A stretch of DNA of 20,562 nucleotides from NCBI GenBank assembly GCA_002402825.1, contig DHGP01000005.1, forward strand, positions 1 to 20,562, given 5' to 3'. Within the stretch, counting starts at the first letter, position 1; each line of letters opens with the position of its first letter. Both the position numbers and the translations under genes were made by a program. A model generated the notes under the pieces. It was not told the origin of the DNA. It saw nothing but the letters and a program-made list of their open reading frames with translations, and ran no database searches. This DNA comes from Firmicutes bacterium UBA4795. Lineage in GTDB: Bacteria; Bacillota; Desulfotomaculia; Desulfotomaculales; Nap2-2B. Of the stretch, positions 1 through 5,798 are shown piece by piece.

Positions 1-313
1 CCCGGGCTACCGGGCCAAAGATGCGTGTACCGCGCGGGCTCCCATCATCTTTTATAATTACCGCGGCATTTTCGTCAAATTTAATATAAGAACCATCAGG
101 ACGGCGCATTTCCTTTGCGGTTCGTACAACAACCGCCTTAACCACATCACCTTTTTTAACCAAGCCGCCTGGCGTTGCTTCCTTAACCGAACAAACAATT
201 TCGTCACCAACTGTGGCGTAGCGACGAAAAGCCCCCCCTAAAACACGAAGGCACATTAAGCGGCGAGCTCCCGTGTTGTCGGCCACATTAAGTATTGATT
301 GAACCTGAATCAC
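1..313 (-). CDS. rplN: 50S ribosomal protein L14, 3' end cut by window edge
   Basis: The minus strand from 313 reads in one open frame to the window edge and gives 104 residues of a protein that is about 122 residues in its family, so roughly the last 18 are missing. The start is GTG at 313-311, with AAGGAG just upstream (about 325). The N-terminus MIQVQSILNVADNTGARR and the later stretch KKGDVVKAVVVRTAKE are typical of L14. L14 binds 23S rRNA on the subunit interface of the 50S subunit and makes an intersubunit bridge with 16S rRNA. It follows rpsQ after 26 bp, as in the usual spc order rpsQ-rplN-rplX. Identification is by recalled family sequence; the assignment is secure. Confidence 0.96.
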   Translation of the reverse strand, partial: MIQVQSILNVADNTGARRLMCLRVLGGAFRRYATVGDEIVCSVKEATPGGLVKKGDVVKAVVVRTAKEMRRPDGSYIKFDENAAVIIKDDGSPRGTRIFGPVAR

Positions 314-339
314 TTTTTTCTCTCCTTAAGTTATAAAAA

Positions 340-600
340 TTATCCTTGCTCTGCTTTTTCTAATATGGCTACTATCCGCCACCGTTTATCACGTGAGATG
401 GGGCGTGTTTCCATAATTCGCACCCGGTCACCAATTTGACAAACGTTTTTTTCATCATGCGCTTTAAACCTTTTCGTCTGGCGGATGGTCTTTTTATATA
501 AGGGATGCCGCCCTTGAGTTTCCACCGCAACAACAACCGTTTTATCCATTTTATTGCTTACCACCCGGCCAATCCGGGCTTTACGCGGTATACCTTCCAT
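340..600 (-). CDS. rpsQ: 30S ribosomal protein S17
   Basis: 86 residues, the normal S17 length. S17 is an OB-fold primary binder of 16S rRNA in the 5' domain of the 30S subunit. Visible family stretches are GRVVSNKMDKTVVVAVE (about residues 11-27), HPLYKKTIRQTKRFKAHDE (about 32-50) and VRIMETRPISRDKRWR (about 60-75). The ATG at 600-598 has GGAGGG eight bases upstream. It sits between rpmC and rplN, the conserved order. Nothing is missing or unusual. Confidence 0.97.
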   Translation of the reverse strand: MEGIPRKARIGRVVSNKMDKTVVVAVETQGRHPLYKKTIRQTKRFKAHDEKNVCQIGDRVRIMETRPISRDKRWRIVAILEKAEQG

Positions 601-649
601 TTCGTATTCCCTCCAGGTATTATTAAATCCTTAATTTCTGAACTTTGCT

Positions 650-850
650 TTAAGACGAAATACCCAATTCACGTTCGCGAAGGATTGTTTTTAGGCGGGC
701 TATATTTCGCCGCGCTTCTTTAATTCTCCCCACGTTTTCCAATTGATTGGTCGCCAGCTGAAACCTTAATTTAAAAAGTTCATCTTTTGCTGAATCAATC
801 TTTTTAGTTAACTCAACCATGGTCATTTCTTTTAATTCGTTAACCTTCAC
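650..850 (-). CDS. rpmC: 50S ribosomal protein L29
   Basis: L29 is a small two-helix hairpin protein at the exit of the 50S peptide tunnel, close to the docking site for nascent-chain factors. The open frame extends up to 886 (78 residues), but the family is about 66 residues and begins with a KVNELR-like motif. I therefore choose GTG at 850-848, which gives 66 residues starting (M)KVNELKEMTMVEL, with AGGTGA five bases upstream. The extra N-terminal residues of the longer reading are a lysine run translated from the end of rplP. With this start, rpmC overlaps the rplP stop by 11 bp, consistent with translational coupling. The motif ELFKLRFQLATNQLEN and the C-terminus ILRERELG are typical. Confidence 0.93.
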   Translation of the reverse strand: MKVNELKEMTMVELTKKIDSAKDELFKLRFQLATNQLENVGRIKEARRNIARLKTILRERELGISS

Positions 851-1277
851 TTGTCTCACCTGTTTCTTCTTTTTCTTTAACCACAAATTTTGTTTTTACG
901 GATAATTTATGAGCCGCCAAACGCATGGCTTCATGAGCTACTTCTTCTTTCACCCCCGCTAGTTCAAACATAATTCGTCCTGGTTTAACCACCGCTACCC
1001 AGTGCTCCGGCGTTCCTTTGCCACTACCCATTCTTGTCTCCGCTGGCTTAGCGGTAATTGGCTTATCAGGAAAGATTCTAATCCATACTTTTCCACCCCG
1101 CTTTATGTAACGGGTTATGGCAATACGGGCCGCTTCAATTTGACGGTTTGTAATCCAGCCCGCCTCACAAGCCTGTAATCCATACTCACCAAAATGTACC
1201 GTCGTCCCGCCTTTGGCCTTGCCCCGGACATTCCCCCGGTGCTGCTTACGGTACTTTACTCTTTTAGGCATTAACAT
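840..1277 (-). CDS. rplP: 50S ribosomal protein L16
   Basis: 145 residues, normal for bacterial L16. L16 binds 23S rRNA near the A site and helps organise the peptidyl transferase region and the tRNA elbow contacts. Family stretches are MPKRVKYRKQHRG at the start, GGKVWIRIFPDKP (about 61-73), ETRMGSGKGTPEHWVAVVKPG (about 80-100) and the FELAGV segment after it. Two ATGs are possible (1277 and, two codons later, 1271). Purine-rich sequence with AGGGAAG precedes both; I keep the first because MLMPKR is common in the family. Its usual upstream neighbour rpsC is separated here by 450 bp holding an inserted repeat-bounded element, so translational coupling to rpsC must be lost. Confidence 0.97.
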   Translation of the reverse strand: MLMPKRVKYRKQHRGNVRGKAKGGTTVHFGEYGLQACEAGWITNRQIEAARIAITRYIKRGGKVWIRIFPDKPITAKPAETRMGSGKGTPEHWVAVVKPGRIMFELAGVKEEVAHEAMRLAAHKLSVKTKFVVKEKEETGETSEG

Positions 1278-1297
1278 TCTTCCCTAACCCCCTTTTT

Positions 1298-1332
1298 GAG
1301 AAGTGAGAGGTGAGAAATGAGAGGTGAAACTT
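1298..1332 (+). repeat. left outer arm: five 7-bp tandem units
   Basis: Five consecutive heptamers of consensus GAGAAGT (units GAGAAGT, GAGAGGT, GAGAAAT, GAGAGGT and a divergent GAAACTT). They lie about 20 bp upstream of the rplP start and are the inverted partner of the array at 1714-1748. The array is directly visible; that the two form an RNA stem in the operon transcript is inference. Confidence 0.85.
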
Positions 1333-1354
1333 AAAATAAAGTAACTGCTCAGGT

Positions 1355-1657
1355 TCATAGGGGCAAAGGCACAAAGGCACAAAGTTTTTTGCCTATTTGC
1401 TGCTTCATAAAAATTTCCATCTGAGTTTGCAATTCGTATAGAGAACCCGTTGCAATTCGTAGGAAATGAATATACTCATTGGTAGAGTTTCGACCATAAC
1501 CTCCCGCCATAATGCTGGGAATTGAAATCGCGTAATGTTTCATTTGAGAAGTTAATCCGTAAACTTCATCCTTAGGAAACCCTTTAGAAATCTTATATAT
1601 TTCAGTAACCAAAGTTATTGATTTTTGCCAGACTTGCAGATCTCTATATGTTTTCAT
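1355..1657 (-). CDS. four-helix-bundle protein of the 23S rRNA intervening-sequence family, probably truncated
   Basis: 100 residues from ATG 1657 to TGA 1355. The N-terminal part MKTYRDLQVWQKSITLVTEI, the FPKDEVYGLTSQM segment (28-39), SIPS and GYGRNSTNEYIHFLRIA (53-69) match the four-helix-bundle / 23S_rRNA_IVP family, which is usually near 120 residues. Helices one to three are present, but after about residue 85 the fourth helix is absent and residues 92-100 are encoded by the element's inverted repeat arm. The family motif that usually reads SIPSNIAEGYGR reads SIPSIMAGGYGR here, losing the conserved Asn and Glu. The 5' stem arm ends four bases before the ATG, and the only ribosome binding site candidates (GAGG or AAGGG) lie in or at it, so folding would hide the start. 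Function unknown even in the family; relatives include the Avd protein of diversity-generating retroelements. This copy may be dead. Confidence 0.8.
   Translation of the reverse strand: MKTYRDLQVWQKSITLVTEIYKISKGFPKDEVYGLTSQMKHYAISIPSIMAGGYGRNSTNEYIHFLRIATGSLYELQTQMEIFMKQQIGKKLCAFVPLPL
1359..1384 (+). repeat. left inner inverted repeat arm, 26 bp
   Basis: Purine-rich arm with an 8-bp internal period (AAAGGCAC twice). It is the reverse complement of 1662-1687 except at one position, where the transcript would form G.U. It encodes the last nine residues of the four-helix-bundle ORF. Confidence 0.9.
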
Positions 1658-1661
1658 TTCC

Positions 1662-1687
1662 CTTTGTGCCTCTGTGCCTTTGCCCCT
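1662..1687 (+). repeat. right inner inverted repeat arm, 26 bp
   Basis: Partner of 1359-1384. On the minus strand it lies immediately upstream of the four-helix-bundle ATG (four bases between) and contains the GAGG that is the better-spaced ribosome binding site candidate, so the stem could block its translation. Confidence 0.9.
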
Positions 1688-1713
1688 CTGGGCCTACTTT
1701 CTCTTCTGCCCCT

Positions 1714-1748
1714 TAACTTCTAACTTCTCACTTCTCACTTCTCACTTC
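1714..1748 (+). repeat. right outer arm: five 7-bp tandem units, overlapping the rpsC 3' end
   Basis: Five exact-register heptamers, two TAACTTC followed by three TCACTTC. The three TCACTTC units cover the rpsC stop codon and its last six codons. Inverted partner of 1298-1332. Confidence 0.9.
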
Positions 1749-2387
1749 CTGTTTTTTTGCCGGCAGCACTTCTCCTTTGTAAACCCAGGTTTTAATCCCA
1801 ATTTTGCCGTAAGTTGTATTCGCTTCTGCAAACCCATAATCTATATCCGCCCGTAAAGTATGCAACGGAACTTTACCTTCACTATACCACTCGGTGCGGG
1901 CAATTTCTGCTCCCCCCAGACGCCCACTTACCGCTATTTTAATTCCTTTTGCCCCCAACCGCATTGACCGGGATACCGCCTGTTTTATTGCCCGGCGAAA
2001 AGCAACCCGTTTTTCAATTTGCGCGGCCACCCCTTCCGCTACAAGTTGCGCTTCTAATTCAGGTGCTTTTATTTCGGCAATGTTTATATGAACTTGTTTA
2101 CCGGTTATATTTTCTAATTTTTTCCGTAAAGATTCCACTTCCGCACCGCCACGCCCAATAACAATTCCTGGCCTGGCCGTATTTATGGTTATTTTTAACC
2201 GGTTTGCCGCCCGTTCAATTTGAATATTAGAAACTCCAGCCGCAAAAAGCTTTTCTTTTATAAACCGGCGAATTTTTACATCCTCCAGTAAAAAAACAGC
2301 AAATGTTTTTTTATCGGCGTACCATTTTCCTTCCCAATCCTTAATAATGCCTAAACGCAAGCCTTTCGGGTGTACTTTTTGACCCAC
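1728..2387 (-). CDS. rpsC: 30S ribosomal protein S3
   Basis: 219 residues. S3 lines the mRNA entry channel of the 30S head together with S4 and S5 and contributes to mRNA unwinding. The N-terminus is MGQKVHPKGLRLGII. The KH domain is seen with RPGIVIGRGGAEVE (about residues 72-85), and the C-terminal domain with GRLGGAEIARTEWYSEGKVP (about 155-174) and the TTYGKIGIKTWVYKGEVLP segment. The start is GTG at 2387 with TAGGAGG upstream; rplV ends 10 bp before. The last six residues (EVRSEK) and the stop codon are encoded by heptamer repeats of the adjacent element, so the native C-terminus was probably replaced. The S3 tail is variable in the family, so function is likely kept. Confidence 0.97.
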   Translation of the reverse strand: MGQKVHPKGLRLGIIKDWEGKWYADKKTFAVFLLEDVKIRRFIKEKLFAAGVSNIQIERAANRLKITINTARPGIVIGRGGAEVESLRKKLENITGKQVHINIAEIKAPELEAQLVAEGVAAQIEKRVAFRRAIKQAVSRSMRLGAKGIKIAVSGRLGGAEIARTEWYSEGKVPLHTLRADIDYGFAEANTTYGKIGIKTWVYKGEVLPAKKQEVRSEK

Positions 2388-2397
2388 TATATTCCTC

Positions 2398-2736
2398 CTA
2401 TTTATTTTTTTCTTTAACTAAAACAGTAATATGACTGGTGCGCTTACAAATTATGTTTGCTCGCCCCATAGCCCGGGCCTGATATCGTTTAAAAGTCGGC
2501 CCCTGGTTTACAAAGACTGAGGCCACATACAATTTGTCTTTGTCCAGGTCGTAATTATGTTCCGCATTTGCCGCCGCTGACTTAACCACTTTAGCCACCG
2601 ACACAGCCGCCCGTTTAGGGGTATATTTTAAAATGGCCAGAGCTTCGTTAACATCTTTTTGACAAATTAAATTTGTCACTTGACGTACCTTACGGGGAGA
2701 AATACGAATATACTTTGCGGTGGCGCGCACTTCCAT
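2398..2736 (-). CDS. rplV: 50S ribosomal protein L22
   Basis: 112 residues, the normal length. L22 touches all 23S rRNA domains, and its long beta-hairpin lines the peptide exit tunnel, where macrolide resistance changes occur in other bacteria. Family stretches are AKYIRISPRKVRQV (about 7-20), KSAAANAEHNYDLD (about 52-65) and the hairpin region GPTFKRYQARAMGRAN (about 79-94); no hairpin insertion or deletion is evident. The ATG at 2736 has AAGGAAGG eight bases upstream. It lies between rpsS and rpsC, as usual. Confidence 0.97.
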   Translation of the reverse strand: MEVRATAKYIRISPRKVRQVTNLICQKDVNEALAILKYTPKRAAVSVAKVVKSAAANAEHNYDLDKDKLYVASVFVNQGPTFKRYQARAMGRANIICKRTSHITVLVKEKNK

Positions 2737-2760
2737 CCGGTCATCCTTCCTTTCTGGTTC

Positions 2761-3045
2761 CTATTTGAGGGCCGTAGATCTTTCCGTATGAGACCCGTGT
2801 CCCCTAAAATGCCTGGTTACGGCAAACTCTCCCAACTTGTGACCTACCATATCTTCCGTAATGTACACGGGTACATGTTTACGTCCATCATGAACGGCAA
2901 CGGTATAACCAACCATTTGGGGAAATATAGTAGAACGCCGGGACCAGGTTTTAATCACCCGTCTTTCTCCCCGTTTGTTCATCGCTTCAATTTTATTTAA
3001 GAGTTTTGGTTCACAATATGGTCCTTTTTTTAATGAACGCCCCAT
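2761..3045 (-). CDS. rpsS: 30S ribosomal protein S19
   Basis: 94 residues, the normal length. S19 is in the 30S head, pairs with S13 and forms bridges to the 50S subunit near the A-site tRNA. It opens MGRSLKKGPYCEPKLLNKI. The usual residues after KKGP are more often FVDEHL, so this loop is slightly divergent. The core WSRRSTIFPQMVGYT, HDGRKHVPVYITEDMVGHKL and GEFAVTRHFRGH are standard. ATG start at 3045, 12 bp after the rplB stop; it precedes rplV by 24 bp. Confidence 0.97.
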   Translation of the reverse strand: MGRSLKKGPYCEPKLLNKIEAMNKRGERRVIKTWSRRSTIFPQMVGYTVAVHDGRKHVPVYITEDMVGHKLGEFAVTRHFRGHGSHTERSTALK

Positions 3046-3057
3046 TTTCTCCTACCT

Positions 3058-3879
3058 TCATTTCCTTCTTTTTATAATTAACCGCCCACTAGGCTTCTTT
3101 TTTCTCGTCCGAGCCCCCAAAGCCGGTTTACCCCATGGTGTTACCGGATTACGGCCAATGGGAGAACGCCCCTCACCTCCGCCATGCGGGTGATCTACCG
3201 GATTCATTACTACTCCTCGAACAGTAGGCCGCCAACCCAACCAGCGCGCGCGCCCTGCTTTACCCACCGTAATATTTTCGTGCTCTGGATTACTGACCTG
3301 ACCAATGGTGGCCCGGCATTCCTGTAAAATTAAACGTATTTCCCCAGAGGGTAAACGTACGTGCGCGTATTTACCTTCTTTGGCCATTAGCTGGGCTGCG
3401 GCTCCGGCAGAACGAACCGCTTGACCTCCTCCGCCCGGGTAAAGTTCAATATTATGGATCATTGTACCCAGGGGAATATGACGCAAGGGCAAAGCATTAC
3501 CTACCGTAATATCAGCTTCTGGTCCAGAGGAAATCATCATCCCTACCTTTAAACCATCTGGCGCTAAAATATAGCGTTTTTCTCCGTCAGAATAACTTAA
3601 AAGAGCAATCCGGGCTGAACGATTAGGGTCATATTCAATACTGGTTACTTTAGCCAGTATACCATCTTTTTCCCGTTTAAAGTCAATAAGCCGATAAAGG
3701 CGTTTATGTCCTCCACCCCGGTGACGCACGGTAATCTTACCCCTGGCGTTACGTCCCCCGGTTTTTTTCAAGGCTTTTAGCTTCGACTTTTCTGGCTTAG
3801 TAGTGGTAATTTCCTCAAAAGTAGAGACAGTCACAAAACGACGCCCTGGTGAAGTAGGTTTAAATTTTTTAACCGCCAC
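3058..3879 (-). CDS. rplB: 50S ribosomal protein L2
   Basis: 273 residues. L2 is needed for subunit association, tRNA binding and peptidyl transferase activity. The N-terminal OB-like and SH3-like RNA-binding domains are present (GKITVRHRGGGHKR about 47-60; the EYDPNRSARIALL segment from 82). The C-terminal signature MNPVDHPHGGGEGR carries the conserved histidine at residue 230, corresponding to E. coli His229. The start is GTG at 3879 with AGGAGGT seven bases upstream. It follows rplW by 12 bp in the S10 order rplC-rplD-rplW-rplB. Confidence 0.97.
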   Translation of the reverse strand: MAVKKFKPTSPGRRFVTVSTFEEITTTKPEKSKLKALKKTGGRNARGKITVRHRGGGHKRLYRLIDFKREKDGILAKVTSIEYDPNRSARIALLSYSDGEKRYILAPDGLKVGMMISSGPEADITVGNALPLRHIPLGTMIHNIELYPGGGGQAVRSAGAAAQLMAKEGKYAHVRLPSGEIRLILQECRATIGQVSNPEHENITVGKAGRARWLGWRPTVRGVVMNPVDHPHGGGEGRSPIGRNPVTPWGKPALGARTRKKKPSGRLIIKRRK

Positions 3880-3891
3880 CCTTAATACCTC

Positions 3892-4179
3892 CTATACACC
3901 TTCGAATATTTCTATTTTATCTCCTTCTCTTAAAGTAACTATTGCTTTTTTAATTTCAGAGGTGCGACCAATAATATTACGCACTCTTTTGGCTTTGCCT
4001 TTGACCCGTAAGGTATTTACCTTTTTTACTTTCACTTTAAAAAGTTCCTCAACGGCTTTTTTAACCTCTACTTTATTTGCGGTCAAAGCAACAATAAAGG
4101 TATATTTACCCCCTTGCACCAAAGACATGCTTTTTTCTGTAATCACTGGCTTTTTTAGTATATCCCGGGGGTTTTTCAT
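3892..4179 (-). CDS. rplW: 50S ribosomal protein L23
   Basis: 95 residues. L23 sits at the peptide tunnel exit and is the docking point for trigger factor and SRP. It opens with DILKKPVITEKSM, and the basic loop LRVKGKAKRVRN (about 58-69) is the rRNA-binding part. Its ATG (4179-4177) overlaps the rplD stop TGA (4178-4176) in an ATGA junction, so its translation is likely coupled to rplD. Confidence 0.96.
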   Translation of the reverse strand: MKNPRDILKKPVITEKSMSLVQGGKYTFIVALTANKVEVKKAVEELFKVKVKKVNTLRVKGKAKRVRNIIGRTSEIKKAIVTLREGDKIEIFEGV

Positions 4180-4802
4180 TTAGTCAGGACCTCCTCGCAC
4201 CTATCCAGGGTCTCCCTGGTCATAATTAACTTTTGATAAGCTAAAACATCATAAACACTCATACCGGTAAGGGGTAAATATTTAACTCTGGAGATGTTTC
4301 GGGTAGATTTCAGTACATTTTCGTCTGGTCCGGCGGTTACAAACAATGTTCTTTCCCCAATTTTCATTTTATCAAGAAGCACAAGGATATCTTTTGTCTT
4401 TGGCTGGCTTAATTTTAACTCCTCAAGGATAAAAAGGTTGCCTTCCTTTGCTTTTGCCGAAAGGGCAGACTTTAAAGCTAGCCGGCGCATTTTTTTCGGC
4501 AGGTTATAACTATAGTCGCGGGGGTGAGGCCCAAAAACAATTCCTCCTTTGCGCCAAATAGGAGAACGGGTACTGCCATGCCTAGACCGGCCAGTTCCTT
4601 TTTGGCGCCATGGTTTCCGACCCCCGCCGCGCGTTAAAGCTTTTGTTTTGGTATCATGAGTGCCTAGTCGTCTTCCCGCCATTTGTTTTACTACCGCCTG
4701 ATGAATTACGGCCTCATGCACCGGAACACCAAAAACCTCGTTTTTTAAATCTATTTCCCCTACCTGGTTACCATCAATATTATACAAGGCCGCTTTAAGC
4801 AC
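4176..4802 (-). CDS. rplD: 50S ribosomal protein L4
   Basis: 208 residues, the usual size. L4 contacts 23S rRNA domain I and extends a loop into the exit tunnel next to L22. The extended loop is visible as TRGGGRKPWRQKGTGR (about 58-73), then SPIWRKGGIVFGPHPRDYSY. The globular C-terminal part contains ERTLFVTAGPDENV and the LPLTGMSVYDVL motif. In E. coli L4 represses its own operon, but no matching leader is visible here because rpsJ follows tuf after 15 bp. Start is GTG at 4802 with a GGGGGAAGG purine run upstream. Confidence 0.97.
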   Translation of the reverse strand: MLKAALYNIDGNQVGEIDLKNEVFGVPVHEAVIHQAVVKQMAGRRLGTHDTKTKALTRGGGRKPWRQKGTGRSRHGSTRSPIWRKGGIVFGPHPRDYSYNLPKKMRRLALKSALSAKAKEGNLFILEELKLSQPKTKDILVLLDKMKIGERTLFVTAGPDENVLKSTRNISRVKYLPLTGMSVYDVLAYQKLIMTRETLDRCEEVLTK

Positions 4803-4822
4803 AATCCTTCCCCCTTTCCCTT

Positions 4823-5461
4823 CTAGCCTGCATCTTTACCCTTTACCGTATTTTTTATTAATAATAAACCCTGGCGTACCCCAGGTACTGCCCCTTTTAA
4901 TACCAGGAGATTTTTTACCGCGTCAACCTGAACAACCTTTAAATTTTGCACCGTTACCCGCTCCGCTCCGTAATGACCGGGAAGCTTTCTTCCCTTAAAA
5001 ACACGCGCTGGCCCTTTAGCTCCTAATGAGCCGGGACGTCTATGGTACTTGGAACCATGGCTCATAGGGCCGCGCTTAAAACCATGCCTTTTGATTCCAC
5101 CAGCAAAACCCCGGCCCTTTGAAATACCAGTTACGTCGCATCGATCCCCTGGGGCAAAAATATCTACTTTGATTTCCTGTCCAACCTTATAAGGCGTAAT
5201 ATCATCCAACCGTAATTCCCTTAAAAAACGTCTTACCTTTACTCCGGACCGGGCAAAATGGCCTTTAATCGGCTTATTAAAAAGTTTTTCCCTTTTACTT
5301 CCAAAGCCAACTTGAATGGCACTATAGCCATCCACGGCCGGTGTCTTTTTCTGGACCACAATACACGGGCCCGCTTCAATAACGGTAACTGGTACGGCTA
5401 CCCCATCCGGTAAAAAAACTTGCGTCATTCCAATTTTTCGACCTAAAATACCTTTTTCCAT
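4823..5461 (-). CDS. rplC: 50S ribosomal protein L3
   Basis: 212 residues. L3 is an early-assembly protein, and its long loop reaches the peptidyl transferase centre. It begins MEKGILGRKIGMTQVF. The extension loop GISKGRGFAGGIKRHGFKRG starts at about residue 117 and is followed by the PMSHGS and HRRPGSLG segments. The end VLKGAVPGVRQGLLLIK is standard. ATG at 5461 has AAAGGTGG upstream. It lies 13 bp after rpsJ and 20 bp before rplD. No truncation or frameshift. Confidence 0.97.
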   Translation of the reverse strand: MEKGILGRKIGMTQVFLPDGVAVPVTVIEAGPCIVVQKKTPAVDGYSAIQVGFGSKREKLFNKPIKGHFARSGVKVRRFLRELRLDDITPYKVGQEIKVDIFAPGDRCDVTGISKGRGFAGGIKRHGFKRGPMSHGSKYHRRPGSLGAKGPARVFKGRKLPGHYGAERVTVQNLKVVQVDAVKNLLVLKGAVPGVRQGLLLIKNTVKGKDAG

Positions 5462-5474
5462 TTTCTTTCCACCT

Positions 5475-5783
5475 TTAAAGTTTAATCTCTATGTCTACCC
5501 CAGCTGGTAAATCTAAACGCATTAAAGCATCCACTGTCTTAGGTGGTGGTTCTAAAATATCAATTAACCTTTTATGCGTCCTCATTTCAAACTGTTCTCG
5601 CGAGTCTTTGTCTTTATGAGGGGAGCGCAAAATAGTATAAATATTCTTTTCCGTAGGCAAAGGTATTGGCCCTACTACCTCAGCCCCGGTTCTTTTTGCT
5701 GTCTCCACAATTTTTTGCGCTGATTGGTCCAGCATACGGTGGTCATAAGCCTTCAAGCGAATGCGAATTCTTTGATTTTTCAT
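5475..5783 (-). CDS. rpsJ: 30S ribosomal protein S10 (NusE)
   Basis: 102 residues, the normal length. S10 is a 30S head protein and also, as NusE, pairs with NusB in antitermination and bridges to NusG; nusG lies at the other end of this window. Family motifs are IRIRLKAYDHRMLDQSA (about 5-21), GAEVVGPIPLPTEK (about 33-46) and the EMRTHKRLIDI segment (about 65-75). ATG at 5783 with AAGAGGT upstream. The spacing from tuf is only 15 bp, so rpsJ has no promoter of its own here and the S10 operon is read from the str genes. Confidence 0.97.
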   Translation of the reverse strand: MKNQRIRIRLKAYDHRMLDQSAQKIVETAKRTGAEVVGPIPLPTEKNIYTILRSPHKDKDSREQFEMRTHKRLIDILEPPPKTVDALMRLDLPAGVDIEIKL

Positions 5784-5798
5784 CTTTAAACCTCTTTT

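Larger units (their letters stand above)
1298..1748 (-). mobile_element. IVS-like element with nested inverted repeats, inserted between rpsC and rplP
   Basis: The usually short rpsC-rplP junction holds about 450 bp with a symmetric structure. The outer arms are five 7-bp units on each side (1298-1332 and 1714-1748), and 23 of 26 positions match when 1300-1325 is compared with the reverse complement of 1723-1748. The inner arms are 26 bp (1359-1384 and 1662-1687) with one mismatch. In the transcribed strand that mismatch is G.U, so the RNA stem is complete. The 277-base loop carries almost all of a four-helix-bundle ORF. Known family context: genes of this kind lie in intervening sequences of bacterial 23S rRNA, inside stems cut by RNase III. 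Inference: this is a relative of such an element in an mRNA operon. I see no transposase and no clear target duplication. The outer limits are approximate. Confidence 0.7.

Noticed and set aside
851..886. Longer reading of rpmC from 886 with a lysine-rich N-terminus
   Set aside because: The family is about 66 residues and begins at the KVNEL motif; GTG at 850 has a good ribosome binding site, and the extra residues come from the rplP coding end.
1298..1748. CRISPR array
   Set aside because: Units are 7 bp and contiguous with no spacers, and the two arrays are inverted to each other.
1298..1748. 23S rRNA gene fragment around the intervening-sequence-type ORF
   Set aside because: No rRNA-like sequence is present; the flanks are rpsC and rplP coding sequence.
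1674..1856. Plus-strand ORF of 60 residues across the rpsC 3' end
   Set aside because: It is built from the heptamer array and antisense of rpsC, with no family resemblance and no ribosome binding site.
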